Source: an uncultured Eubacteriales bacterium
GTDB lineage: Bacteria > Bacillota > Clostridia > TANB77 > CAG-508
NCBI GenBank assembly: GCA_949288175.1
Contig: CASEIV010000001.1
Location: forward strand, 62,001-126,000
Reading direction: 5' to 3'
Length of the DNA: 64,000 nucleotides
Shown: positions 26,358 through 34,202 of the stretch, piece after piece
Position numbering within the stretch: the stretch's first letter is position 1
Layout: every line of letters begins with the position of its first letter
Made by a program: the position numbers and the translations under genes
The notes under the pieces: model-generated
Seen by the model: only the letters and a program-made list of their open reading frames with translations
The model's database searches: none
Told to the model about the DNA's origin: nothing

Positions 26358-26637
26358 TTATTTACTAAATAAATCAGAATGCGAACCAGTTCTAAAAGCA
26401 GTTAATATTAAATTTTCTTTGTCTATGGAATATATTAAAAGCCAATCAGGTTGTATATGACATTCTCGATATCCGTTTGTAATTACCGAGCAAATAGTGA
26501 TCTTTATATTGGTTCGGTAAGGGAATATTATTTGCTAACATTTCTACAACCTGATGCAACAAGTTCATATCTAAACCACGTTTTTGTGCTAATTTATAGT
26601 CTTTTTTAAATAGATTTGTATATCTTACAATTAACAT
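26358..26637 (-). pseudogene. YafQ-type toxin, frame interrupted by one extra base
   Basis: Frame 1 gives 63 aa and stops. Removing one base of the CGGA at 26475-26472 restores a 92-aa YafQ ribonuclease, the normal family length: MLIVRYTNLFKKDYKLAQKR, then DHYLLGNYKG, YRECHIQPDWLLIYS and RTGSHSDLF. All the conserved histidines and the Asp-Trp of YafQ are present, but three lie after the break. The break is CGG (zero frame) versus GGA (+1 frame) at a conserved glycine, exactly as in polC. It is therefore either a dead toxin, a recoded one, or an artefact. The antitoxin stop is 3 bp upstream of this start. Confidence 0.8.
26472..26475 (-). other. CGGA frame-change site 3 (yafQ)
   Basis: Minus strand reads AAA-CGG-A; the +1 frame continues GGA-TAT-CGA. 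The zero frame ends at TGA after 9 further codons. Confidence 0.75.
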
Positions 26638-26640
26638 TTA

Positions 26641-26916
26641 TCACTCTTCTTTCTCTAAATCTTCCCACATTTCGCTTAAATTTGTATATGTTTTACTTAA
26701 ATTTATACCTTTTTTTGCTTCTTCCATAGCTTTTAGTGTTTCTGCATTTAATTTAGGTTTTCTAATAATAAAAGGGATACTGTCAGTCAAAACCACTTGC
26801 TTCAAGAAAATGGTGACTGCTTCTGCAATATTCATTCCTAAATCATTTAAAGTTGATTCAACTTGTTTTTTTAACTCTGGTTCAATTCTAATATTTAACA
26901 TATCTGTTTTAGCCAT
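26641..26916 (-). CDS. RelB/DinJ family antitoxin
   Basis: A 91-aa protein with a ribbon-helix-helix N-terminus (DMLNIRIEPELKKQVESTL, then MNIAEAVTIFLKQVV) and a C-terminal toxin-binding tail (NLSEMWEDLEKEE). It should neutralise the YafQ-type ribonuclease encoded immediately downstream and repress its own promoter. ATG 26916 is chosen because GGAGGT lies 7 bp upstream; the frame is open further 5' through the promoter. Confidence 0.9.
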   Translation of the reverse strand: MAKTDMLNIRIEPELKKQVESTLNDLGMNIAEAVTIFLKQVVLTDSIPFIIRKPKLNAETLKAMEEAKKGINLSKTYTNLSEMWEDLEKEE

Positions 26917-26946
26917 TGCTAACACCTCCAAATTCTTTATATCCAA

Positions 26947-27006
26947 ATTGTAACACATAGTAAACACAATGTCAATACGATATTAATATATTATATTAGT
27001 GTTTAC
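26947..27006 (-). promoter_or_regulatory. Promoter and palindromic operator of the toxin-antitoxin pair
   Basis: On the minus strand TTGACA (26975-26970), 17 bp, TACAAT (26952-26947). The inverted sequence GTAAACAC..GTGTTTAC (26960-26967 and 26999-27006) spans the -35 region and is a plausible ribbon-helix-helix operator. Confidence 0.7.
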
Positions 27007-27111
27007 CAATAGAGGTGATAATATACGAGACATTTACTTTTGTTTCTGATTTGTTTCCTTTGACAAAACTTAGTGATTTTGGCATAAGAAAAGCGTGGAT
27101 TATAATTATAT

Positions 27112-27161
27112 AATAAAAAAATGGAAACCATATAAACTGTTGCACAGTCTGGTTTCCATTG
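27112..27161 (-). terminator. Terminator of tRNA-Trp
   Basis: On the minus strand AATGGAAACCA..TGGTTTCCATT followed by seven T residues. Confidence 0.8.
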
Positions 27162-27236
27162 TGGCAGGGGTAGAAGGATTCGAACCCTCACAGGCGGTTT
27201 TGGAGACCGATGTGCTACCATTAACACTATACCCCT
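27162..27236 (-). tRNA. tRNA-Trp (CCA anticodon)
   Basis: Acceptor AGGGGTA/TACCCCT, anticodon loop CTCCAAA, T-loop TTCGAAT, encoded CCA. An unmodified CCA anticodon reads UGG, consistent with TGA acting as a stop in this genome. Confidence 0.93.
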
Positions 27237-27302
27237 ATAATTTTAAGACAATTAATATATTAGCATAAAAAAATGATTTTATCAATATTTTTTTGAAAAT
27301 TA

Positions 27303-27331
27303 TTGACTTTTTTTAATAAAGATAATAAAAT
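27303..27331 (+). promoter_or_regulatory. Sigma-A promoter of the glyS T-box leader
   Basis: TTGACT (27303-27308), 17 bp, TAAAAT (27326-27331). Confidence 0.7.
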
Positions 27332-27351
27332 ATATAAAATTAAATATCTAC

Positions 27352-27548
27352 AGTGAAGAAGAAAAAGTGTGATGATATTTACTTAAAGAGAGTTGGTGAA
27401 GGTGAGATACCAATGGTAAATACACATGGGGAGCTTTGGAGTGGATTTTGAATGAAGGTGCTTAAAACTTTTCGTTTTAAGAATTAGGGTGGAAACGCGG
27501 AATATAACTTTCGTCCCTAGCTATAGGCTAGGTATGAAAGTTTTTTTG
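27352..27548 (+). promoter_or_regulatory. T-box leader of glyS
   Basis: A stem I region with the GGTGA/GAGATACC arrangement is followed by the T-box core AGGGTGGAAACGCGG at 27486-27500 and by a terminator, AACTTTC..GAAAGTT with a seven-T tract (27506-27547). It should sense uncharged tRNA-Gly and let transcription into glyS proceed. The specifier codon was not assigned with confidence. Confidence 0.88.
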
Positions 27549-27688
27549 TTTTAAATCGATTAGATTCATCATCTAGCACATTTTTATTTCATTCATCAAA
27601 CTTCGACGTATAAACATATGCCTTCAGCTTGATGAATTCATAAAAATGCACAATATAATAAAGGAACTCTATACAAAAAAACTTTCAT
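27533..27688. repeat. Palindromic insert between T-box terminator and glyS
   Basis: Outer arms ATGAAAGTTTTTTTG (27534-27548) and CAAAAAAACTTTCAT (27674-27688) are complementary, and inner arms AGCACATTTTTATTTCATTC and its inverse (27575-27598, 27629-27651) form a second stem. The outer left arm is the 3' side of the T-box terminator, so this element can compete with terminator folding. Confidence 0.65.
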
Positions 27689-27724
27689 GTTACTAGTAAA
27701 TAAAATTAAAGAGGAGGAATTGTT

Positions 27725-29107
27725 ATGTTAAAATCAATGGACACTTTAGTAGCACTTTGCAAAAATAGGGGATATATTTACCCTGGTTCAGAAATTTATG
27801 GAGGGTTAGCCAATACTTGGGATTATGGACCTCTAGGAAATGAACTAAAAAACAATGTCAAAATGGCATGGAGAAAAAAATTCATACAAGAAAGTAAATA
27901 TAATGTTGGATTAGATGCAGCCATATTAATGAATCCAACAACATGGGTTGCTTCAGGACATGTAGGAGGTTTTTCAGACCCATTAATTGATTGTAAAGAA
28001 TGTAAAACAAGACATAGAGCAGATAAATTAATAGAAGAATGGGCACATGATAATGGAAAAGATATGATTGCAGATGGTATGTCTGACCAAGAATTAATAG
28101 ATTTCATTAATGAAAATAAAATACCATGTCCAAATTGTGGAAAAACAAATTTTACAGATATCAGAAAATTCAATTTAATGTTTAAAACATTCCAAGGAGT
28201 AACAGAAGATAAAACAGCAGAAATCTATTTAAGACCAGAAACAGCACAAGGTATATTTGTAAACTTTAAAAATGTAATGAGAACAACAAGAAGAAAATTA
28301 CCAATGGGAATTGCGCAAATTGGAAAAGCCTTTAGAAATGAAATCACACCTGGAAACTTCACATTTAGAACAAGAGAATTTGAACAAATGGAACTAGAAT
28401 TTTTCTGTAAACCAGGAACAGATTTAGAATGGCATGCATATTGGAAAGAATTCTGTAAAAAATGGTTATTAGATTTAGGAATCAAAGAAGAAAATATTAG
28501 ATTAAGAGACCATTCAAAAGAAGAATTATCACATTATAGTAATGCAACAACAGATATCGAATTTACATTCCCATTTGGTTGGGGAGAATTATGGGGAATT
28601 GCGGATAGAACAGACTTTGACTTAAAGAGTCATATGAATGTTTCAAAAGAAGACTTCACATATACAGACCCAGAAACAAACGAAAAATATGTACCATATT
28701 GTATTGAACCATCTTTAGGAGCAGATAGAGTTGCATTAGCATTTTTATGTAATGCTTATGATGAAGAAGAAATTGGTGAAGGTGATACAAGAGTTGTATT
28801 ACATCTACATCCAGTATTAGCACCATTCAAAATAGCAGTACTTCCATTATCTAAAAAATTATCAGAAAAGGCACAAGAAGTCCATGAAAAATTATCAAAG
28901 AAATTTATGTGTGATTATGATGAAACAGGAAGTATTGGAAAGAGATATAGAAGAGAAGATGAAATTGGTACACCATATTGCTTAACAGTAGATTTTGATA
29001 CACTTGAAGATAATACAGTGACCATCAGGGATAGAGATACAATGGAACAAATTAGAATTTCAATTGATGAGGTAGAAAGCTGGTTGGAAGAAAAATTAGA
29101 ATTTTAA
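27725..29107 (+). CDS. glyS: Glycine--tRNA ligase, single-chain class II type
   Basis: A 460-aa homodimeric glycyl-tRNA synthetase (eukaryote/Gram-positive type rather than the alpha-beta bacterial form). N-terminal [14 protein letters not shown], a zinc-like [11 protein letters not shown] and CPNCGKTNF pair, motif 2 [21 protein letters not shown], motif 3 [14 protein letters not shown] and a C-terminal anticodon-binding domain (about 360-460) are all seen. It is regulated by the upstream T-box. RBS AGAGGAGGAATTGTT. Confidence 0.97.
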   Translation: MLKSMDTLVALCKNRGYIYPGSEIYGGLANTWDYGPLGNELKNNVKMAWRKKFIQESKYNVGLDAAILMNPTTWVASGHVGGFSDPLIDCKECKTRHRADKLIEEWAHDNGKDMIADGMSDQELIDFINENKIPCPNCGKTNFTDIRKFNLMFKTFQGVTEDKTAEIYLRPETAQGIFVNFKNVMRTTRRKLPMGIAQIGKAFRNEITPGNFTFRTREFEQMELEFFCKPGTDLEWHAYWKEFCKKWLLDLGIKEENIRLRDHSKEELSHYSNATTDIEFTFPFGWGELWGIADRTDFDLKSHMNVSKEDFTYTDPETNEKYVPYCIEPSLGADRVALAFLCNAYDEEEIGEGDTRVVLHLHPVLAPFKIAVLPLSKKLSEKAQEVHEKLSKKFMCDYDETGSIGKRYRREDEIGTPYCLTVDFDTLEDNTVTIRDRDTMEQIRISIDEVESWLEEKLEF

Positions 29108-29110
29108 TTA

Positions 29111-29150
29111 GGTCCATTGGGACCAGGTCCATTTAGACCCATTTGGCAAT
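29111..29150. repeat. Degenerate GGGAC repeat after glyS
   Basis: GGTCCATTGGGACCAGGTCC followed by ATTTAGACCC and TTGGCAA; related in composition and position to the GGGGACG family but rearranged. Confidence 0.4.
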
Positions 29151-29196
29151 TACTTTAACTAGACATGAGATAACGGATTGCTACAAAAAGAAAAAG

Positions 29197-29232
29197 GAAG
29201 AACCACGAAATTTTGTGGTTCTTCATCCCTTT
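29197..29232 (+). terminator. Intrinsic terminator of glyS
   Basis: GAAGAACCAC/GTGGTTCTTC stem with loop GAAATTTT and a CCCTTT tail. Confidence 0.75.
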
Positions 29233-29285
29233 AATGAAATTTAAATGTTCATTTAAATAAAATTTTGAACATATGAGGTGAAAAT

Positions 29286-29327
29286 ATGAACAAAAAAACG
29301 TATACATTTGAAGCAACCAGGAGATAA
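29286..29327 (+). CDS. Possible 13-codon leader peptide upstream of ABC-F gene
   Basis: ATG 29286, with GAGGTG 7 bp upstream, opens MNKKTYTFEATRR-stop. It ends 36 bp before the ABC-F start. In the +1 frame the sequence stays open (GDKIKVTIKERNT) to 29361. It may be a translated leader, since several ABC-F genes are controlled by leader peptides, or the remnant of a small gene. No terminator lies between it and the ABC-F gene. Confidence 0.3.
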   Translation: MNKKTYTFEATRR

Positions 29328-29363
29328 AATAAAAGTAACCATTAAAGAAAGGAATACATAAAA

Positions 29364-31289
29364 ATGAACTACAGAATTGTCAATGGCTCTATATCTTATG
29401 GAGCTGAAACGATATTAGAAGAAATAAATTTTGAAATAAAAGAAAAAGATAAAATAGCGATTATCGGAAGAAATGGAGCAGGAAAAACCACATTTTTAAA
29501 TGCCATTATTGATAATGACATTTTAGAAGAGGGGATTGGAGAAGAAAAATTCCATATATATAAACAAGGAAATCCTGTTATTGGATATTTGAAACAAATG
29601 AATTTTGAAAATTCTAATAAAACTATGTTAGAGGAAATATTAGAAGTTTATAAACCCATTATAGACTTAGAAAACAGAATACAAGAAAAAGAAAAAGCAC
29701 TTCAAGAACAGACTGATGAAAAATTGATAAAGGAATATACAAATACCTTAGAACAATATGAAATGCAAGGCGGATATCTATATAAAAAAGAATATGAAAT
29801 AGCAATTAAAAAATTTGGTTTTAAAGCAGAAGATAAACAGAAAAAAATAAGTGAATTTTCTGGAGGACAACGAACGAAAATTGCTTTTTTAAAATTACTA
29901 TTAAGTAAACCAGATATTTTACTATTAGATGAACCAACAAATCATTTAGACATTGTAGCAATTGAATGGTTGGAAAGTTATTTAAAAAATTATCCAAAAG
30001 CAGTAGTGATTGTATCACATGATAGAATGTTTTTAGATAAGATTGTTAATAAAGTATATGAGATAGAATATGCCAGTATGGTAGAATATACAGGGAATTA
30101 TACAGATTTTGAAAGACTAAAAAAAGAACGATATGAAAAGCAATTAAAAGATTATGAATATCAACAAGCAGAAATCAAAAGATTGCAAGCCATTGCAGAT
30201 AGATTTCGATATAAGCCAACCAAGGCTAAAATGGCATTATCCAAATTAAAAAAGATTGAACAAATGACAATTATAGAAAAGCCAGAAGAATATGATTTGA
30301 AAACATTTTATGCGAATTTTGATGTAAAAGTACAAAGTGGAAAAATGGTATTAAAAGTAGATAAGTTAGAAATAGGATATGATAAGCCAATTGCAGAAGT
30401 ATCCTTTGAATTATATAAAGGACAGAAACTAGCCATTATTGGAGAAAATGGAACAGGAAAATCAACTTTATTAAAAACATTGAATGGAGATATACCGAAA
30501 ATTAACGGTGATTTTGAATATGGATATCATGTGCAAACAGGATATTTTGATCAACAAATGGAATTTTCAAATCCAGAAAATACGATATTTGAAGAAATAA
30601 CGCAAAACTTTCCAGAATTAACAACAACACAAGCAAGAACCTTATTAGGAACATTTCTTTTTACAGGAGAAGATGTATTTAAGAAGATAAAAGTATTATC
30701 AGGAGGAGAAAGAGGACGTTTACAATTGTGCAAAATTTTAAAGAAGCAACCAAATGTGTTATTACTAGATGAACCAACCAATCACATGGATATTGTAGGA
30801 AAAGAGAGTTTAGAAAACATACTAAAAGAATATACAGGAACTTTAATTTTTGTATCACATGATAGATATTTTGTAAATAAACTTGCAGATTGTATATTAG
30901 AATTTGATAATGGAAAAGCAACTTTTTATCATAAAAATTATCAGGAATTCTTAGAGTATAAAGAAAACCATAAAGATACAACGGAAGAATTACAGAATTC
31001 CAATACAGTAGAAGAAAAAACAAACTTGAATGAAAAAAATAAGAAAAAAGAAACCAATTCATACTTTATCGAAAAAGAAAGAAATCGAATACAAAACAAG
31101 ATGAATAAAATCGAACAAGAAATAAATGACAAGGAAAAGAAAATTCAAGATATTGAAAAAGAAATGATGAAAGAAGAAATAGCTTCAGATTATATAAAGT
31201 TAAATGAATTACAGGAAGAAATACAAAAAATTAATCAAGAAATAGAAGAGAAAATGCAAGAATGGGAAAAATTGAATGATGAACTGTAG
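29364..31289 (+). CDS. ABC-F family ATPase
   Basis: A 641-aa soluble protein with two ABC domains: Walker A GRNGAGKTT (about 36-44) and GENGTGKST (about 355-363), signatures SGGQRTK and SGGERGR, and Walker B LLLDEPTNHLD and LLLDEPTNHMD. The interdomain linker (about 240-310) is rich in Lys/Arg, as in ribosome-binding ABC-F factors, and a C-terminal coiled coil (about 560-641) follows. It lacks transmembrane segments, so it acts on the ribosome rather than as a transporter. The length and C-terminal coiled coil favour the Uup/YdiF branch; a resistance role is not indicated. Confidence 0.93.
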   Translation: MNYRIVNGSISYGAETILEEINFEIKEKDKIAIIGRNGAGKTTFLNAIIDNDILEEGIGEEKFHIYKQGNPVIGYLKQMNFENSNKTMLEEILEVYKPIIDLENRIQEKEKALQEQTDEKLIKEYTNTLEQYEMQGGYLYKKEYEIAIKKFGFKAEDKQKKISEFSGGQRTKIAFLKLLLSKPDILLLDEPTNHLDIVAIEWLESYLKNYPKAVVIVSHDRMFLDKIVNKVYEIEYASMVEYTGNYTDFERLKKERYEKQLKDYEYQQAEIKRLQAIADRFRYKPTKAKMALSKLKKIEQMTIIEKPEEYDLKTFYANFDVKVQSGKMVLKVDKLEIGYDKPIAEVSFELYKGQKLAIIGENGTGKSTLLKTLNGDIPKINGDFEYGYHVQTGYFDQQMEFSNPENTIFEEITQNFPELTTTQARTLLGTFLFTGEDVFKKIKVLSGGERGRLQLCKILKKQPNVLLLDEPTNHMDIVGKESLENILKEYTGTLIFVSHDRYFVNKLADCILEFDNGKATFYHKNYQEFLEYKENHKDTTEELQNSNTVEEKTNLNEKNKKKETNSYFIEKERNRIQNKMNKIEQEINDKEKKIQDIEKEMMKEEIASDYIKLNELQEEIQKINQEIEEKMQEWEKLNDEL

Positions 31290-31296
31290 CCTCTAA

Positions 31297-31342
31297 AAAA
31301 TATAGAATATAAATTGTTTTATAGTTTATATTCTATATTTTT
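31297..31342 (+). terminator. Intrinsic terminator
   Basis: TATAGAATATAAA/TTTATATTCTATA stem with a T tract. A GTCCGTCCCC repeat fragment follows at 31371-31395. Confidence 0.8.
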
Positions 31343-31370
31343 AGTATATTTAAATAAAAAAAGGGAAAAA

Positions 31371-31395
31371 TGAGTCCGTCCCCATAATCCCTTAA
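31371..31395. repeat. Fragment of GGGGACG repeat (inverted)
   Basis: GAGTCCGTCCCCATAATCCC, the complement of the GGGGACGGA motif, between two convergent genes. Confidence 0.45.
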
Positions 31396-31411
31396 CTGTT
31401 TTCAAACAGAC

Positions 31412-31594
31412 TTAATTATACAAATTTCTCTCATATAAATCTTGGATAAATACATCTTTTTCTTCAAAATTGTCAATAAAACCAACTTTGGCAATATTAT
31501 CATTTACACCTTGAATCCATACAGGTCTATCATCATAAAATACATCACACTTTTCTTTATTTGTTAATATAGAATTAATCCTAGAAATATCCAT
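31412..31594 (-). CDS. sspH: H-type small acid-soluble spore protein
   Basis: A 60-aa protein, MDISRINSILTNKEKCDVFY followed by DDRPVWIQGVND and a closing FIQDLYERN, which fits the SspH family (MD..R.. start, V-x-YxxxPVWI centre). SspH-type proteins are packed in the spore core; in Bacillus they are made in the forespore. RBS AGAGGAGG 8 bp upstream. Together with gpr and ytxC it shows a sporulating organism. Confidence 0.85.
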   Translation of the reverse strand: MDISRINSILTNKEKCDVFYDDRPVWIQGVNDNIAKVGFIDNFEEKDVFIQDLYERNLYN

Positions 31595-31703
31595 AACAAA
31601 TTCCTCCTCTTAATAAAAAATAAATTATCTTTTGATATAAAATGTTTCTAATTAAAATATATCCAAAAATGAACTTTATATTCATAAAATATTTATACAG
31701 AGA

Positions 31704-31908
31704 AAAAATTATTCAGCCCAAATCTTGGAAAGGTTAGGTATACAGTATTTTTTATACCTTGTGTGTCGCAACCACAAATGTTGAAAGATGAATCTTTCAA
31801 CGAAAGAAGGTTGCTCCAATCGCACTCGCTCTTGCTCGTTTGGTCGCTTACGCGGTATTTCAAAATACTGTATACCTAACCTTTCCAAGATTTGGGCTGA
31901 ATAGTAAC
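31704..31908. repeat. GTTAC-family palindrome, full copy B
   Basis: About 205 bp. Arms TATTCAGCCCAAATCTTGG.. and ..CCAAGATTTGGGCTGAATA are perfectly complementary over about 41 bp. The right end is GTAAC but the left GTTAC has decayed. The centre matches copy A at 19235-19415 nearly base for base (GTGTGTCGCAACCAC, GCTCCAATCGCACTCGC, TTGGTCGCTTACGCGGTATT). The gap 31595-32009 contains this and the promoter at 31951. Confidence 0.88.
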
Positions 31909-31950
31909 TGGTAATGAAAAGTCATAGATTTTAGCAACTGTTTACAATGC

Positions 31951-31979
31951 TTGACTTAAAACTTGATTTCATATACAAT
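31951..31979 (+). promoter_or_regulatory. Sigma-A promoter for the nucleoside kinase gene
   Basis: TTGACT (31951-31956), 17 bp, TACAAT (31974-31979). It overlaps a longer open frame, which supports the downstream start at 32010. Confidence 0.75.
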
Positions 31980-32009
31980 GAATTAGGGAAGAACAAAAGG
32001 AGGAGTTAT

Positions 32010-33650
32010 ATGAAAATACAATATAAAGACAAGGTAATGGAATTAGATAAACCAATGACAATTAGTGAATTATTAAAGGAAGACATTGAAAATAGTGAGT
32101 ATACAGTAGTGGCTGCTGTTTTTAATAATGAATATAAAAACCTAGAATCTATGATAGAAGAAGATGGGGAGATAGAGTTAATTGATATTTCTTCAAAAGA
32201 AGGAATGAAGGTTTATAGAAGAACATTAGTATATATCGTAGGAAAAGCATTTGAAAACATATGTCCTAACAAAAAAATGGAAGTGAATTATCAATTATCT
32301 AATTCAATGTTTTGTGATTTAATAGATGAAGAAGTAACAGATGAATTTATAGAGGAATTAGCACAAGAAGTCAGAAGAATTGTAAAAGAAGATTTGCCTA
32401 TCAGACAAGTGATTATGAATAGAGAAGAAGCAACAAAATTTTTTAATGAAACAGAAAGTTCAAAAGGAAGATTACAGTTAGATTTAGAAGGTAACAATGA
32501 AATTTTTATGTACTATTGTGAAGATTATTATAACTACTGTTATGGAACATTGGCAAACCGAACAGGAATTGCTAAGATATTTGAGATTGCAAGATATAAT
32601 GATGGATTTTTAGTTAGATATCCAAGTCAAAGTGACCCAGAAAGAATGCCTAAATTTGTAAAAAATAAGAAACTAGCATGGGCAATGGAAGAATATGATG
32701 ATATCAATAAAATTTTAAATATAGACAGAGTTTATCGAATCAATCAAGCTATAGAGGAAGGAACCGTTAAAGATATTATTTTATTAGCAGAAGCTTTGCA
32801 TGAAAAGAAAATAGCCAAAATTGCAGATAATATAGCCAAAAATAAAAATATAAAAATGATATTAATAGCAGGTCCATCATCATCAGGAAAAACAACTTTT
32901 GCACAAAGATTGGGAATCCAATTAAAGTTAAATAGAATAAAACCAGTAACCATTTCTGTAGACAATTATTTTGTAGAACGAAGTGAAACACCAAGAGATG
33001 AAAATGGGGAATATGATTTTGAATGTTTAGAGGCAATAGATTTAAAATTATTTAATGATCATTTAACGAGATTATTAAAAGGTGAAGAAGTAGAAATGCC
33101 ACAATTTGATTTTCTTATAGGTACTAAAAGATATAATGGTAAAAAATTAAAATTACAAGAAGATGAAGTATTAGTCATAGAAGGGATTCACTGCTTAAAT
33201 GATAAACTAACAAGTGAAATACCAGCAGAACAAAAATATAAAGTGTATATTAGTGCATTAACTGTATTAAATTTAGACAGATTTAATAGAATATCTACAA
33301 CAGATACAAGATTAATTAGAAGAATTGTAAGAGATTATCAATTTAGAGGATATTCAGCAAAAAATACAATCGCAACATGGAATAAAGTAAACGAGGGAGA
33401 AAAGAAAAATATATTCCCATTCCAAGAAGAATCCAACTTTATATTTAACACGTCATTAGTCTATGAAATAGGAGCTTTAAAACCAATTATCATGCCATTA
33501 TTAAAAGAAATTACCAAAGAGGACCCAGAATATGCAGAAGCATCTAGATTAATCAATATGTTAAAATATTTTGAAGAAATACCAAAAGAATTTGTACCAA
33601 ATAATTCTCTATTAAAAGAATTTTTGGGAGGAGGAGATTTTAAATATTAG
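32010..33650 (+). CDS. Nucleoside (uridine-type) kinase with N-terminal TGS-like domain
   Basis: A 546-aa protein. Residues 1-65 form a TGS-like domain (YKDKVMELDKPMTISELL), followed by a ThrRS-like second region (about 70-240) and a phosphoribulokinase/uridine kinase P-loop domain: GPSSSGKTTFAQRL near 288, SVDNYFVER, LVIEGIHCLND and a RDYQFRGYSA lid. It is expected to phosphorylate a nucleoside with ATP or GTP; the exact substrate is not readable. ATG 32010 has AAAGGAGGAG 6 bp upstream. Confidence 0.9.
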   Translation: MKIQYKDKVMELDKPMTISELLKEDIENSEYTVVAAVFNNEYKNLESMIEEDGEIELIDISSKEGMKVYRRTLVYIVGKAFENICPNKKMEVNYQLSNSMFCDLIDEEVTDEFIEELAQEVRRIVKEDLPIRQVIMNREEATKFFNETESSKGRLQLDLEGNNEIFMYYCEDYYNYCYGTLANRTGIAKIFEIARYNDGFLVRYPSQSDPERMPKFVKNKKLAWAMEEYDDINKILNIDRVYRINQAIEEGTVKDIILLAEALHEKKIAKIADNIAKNKNIKMILIAGPSSSGKTTFAQRLGIQLKLNRIKPVTISVDNYFVERSETPRDENGEYDFECLEAIDLKLFNDHLTRLLKGEEVEMPQFDFLIGTKRYNGKKLKLQEDEVLVIEGIHCLNDKLTSEIPAEQKYKVYISALTVLNLDRFNRISTTDTRLIRRIVRDYQFRGYSAKNTIATWNKVNEGEKKNIFPFQEESNFIFNTSLVYEIGALKPIIMPLLKEITKEDPEYAEASRLINMLKYFEEIPKEFVPNNSLLKEFLGGGDFKY

Positions 33651-33660
33651 AAAGTGTTAA

Positions 33661-33694
33661 AGGTTGCCAAAGGGGACGTGTTAAAATGGCAACC
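33661..33694. repeat. GGGGACG repeat flanked by GGTTGCC arms
   Basis: AGGTTGCCAAAGGGGACGTG then TTAAAATGGCAACC; GGTTGCCA pairs with TGGCAACC. Lies just after a stop codon. Confidence 0.7.
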
Positions 33695-33716
33695 TTCAAA
33701 TGAAAAAGGAGAAAAA

Positions 33717-34031
33717 ATGGAAAATAGAAGATTTACAGAAATTGACGAAGAATTTATATGTGAGAATTGTGGAAAAAAAGTTTCTAAACTAGGGTATTCT
33801 TGTCGAGACCATTGCCCATATTGTTTACATTCCAAACATGTGGACAAAAATCCCGGAGATAGACAGGAAACTTGTCATGGAGATTTAGAACCTGTTTCTT
33901 TAGAAATTGATGGAAAAAAGGGTTATGTAATTATATATAGATGTAAAACATGTGGGGTAATTAGAAAAAATAAAGCAGCAAAAGATGATAATATGGATTT
34001 AATTATAGATTTAAGTAGTAAGCAAATCTGA
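33717..34031 (+). CDS. RNHCP domain protein
   Basis: A 104-aa zinc-binding protein: CENCGKKV, SCRDHCPYCLHSKHVD and CKTCGVIRKNK give three Cys pairs, and SCRDHCPYCLHS is the RNHCP signature. Biochemical role is unknown. ATG 33717 has AAAGGAGA 6 bp upstream; the open frame starts earlier inside the preceding repeat. Confidence 0.88.
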   Translation: MENRRFTEIDEEFICENCGKKVSKLGYSCRDHCPYCLHSKHVDKNPGDRQETCHGDLEPVSLEIDGKKGYVIIYRCKTCGVIRKNKAAKDDNMDLIIDLSSKQI

Positions 34032-34046
34032 ACAATAAGGACCAAA

Positions 34047-34200
34047 AAGGTGACTTTGGGGACGGAGCAAAAAATCATCATTTATTCTATAAAAAGTTTT
34101 ATAAAAATCTTTATAAAAATGATGATTTTTTGCTCCGTCCCCAAAGTCACCCAAAGTCACCTTTTGTTTCATTTTGGAACGATTTGGCACGTCCCCAACG
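34047..34200. repeat. REPIN-like GGGGACG palindrome
   Basis: AAGGTGACTTTGGGGACGGAG with a TGATGATTTTTT-type continuation pairs with its inverse ending CTCCGTCCCCAAAGTCACC across a loop of about 40 nt (34047-34162). An extra inverted GTCCCC fragment follows to 34200. Between convergent genes; could also act as a bidirectional terminator. Confidence 0.75.
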
Positions 34201-34202
34201 TT

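Noticed and set aside
27162-27236. TGA-as-tryptophan genetic code
   Set aside because: tRNA-Trp has a CCA anticodon and TGA is used as a normal stop in several genes (for example pepM24 and the RNHCP gene).
29316-29327. A fourth recoding site at AGG-A in the leader ORF
   Set aside because: AGG is used in frame in many native genes here, such as radA and polC, and the 24-codon product is not a recognised protein, so no frame break is proven.
31947-32010. Longer N-terminus for the nucleoside kinase
   Set aside because: It overlaps a clear -35/-10 promoter; the ATG at 32010 has the AGGAGG site. The same reasoning removed extended starts for efp, lysS, birA, uvrA, rpoZ, the RNHCP gene and others.
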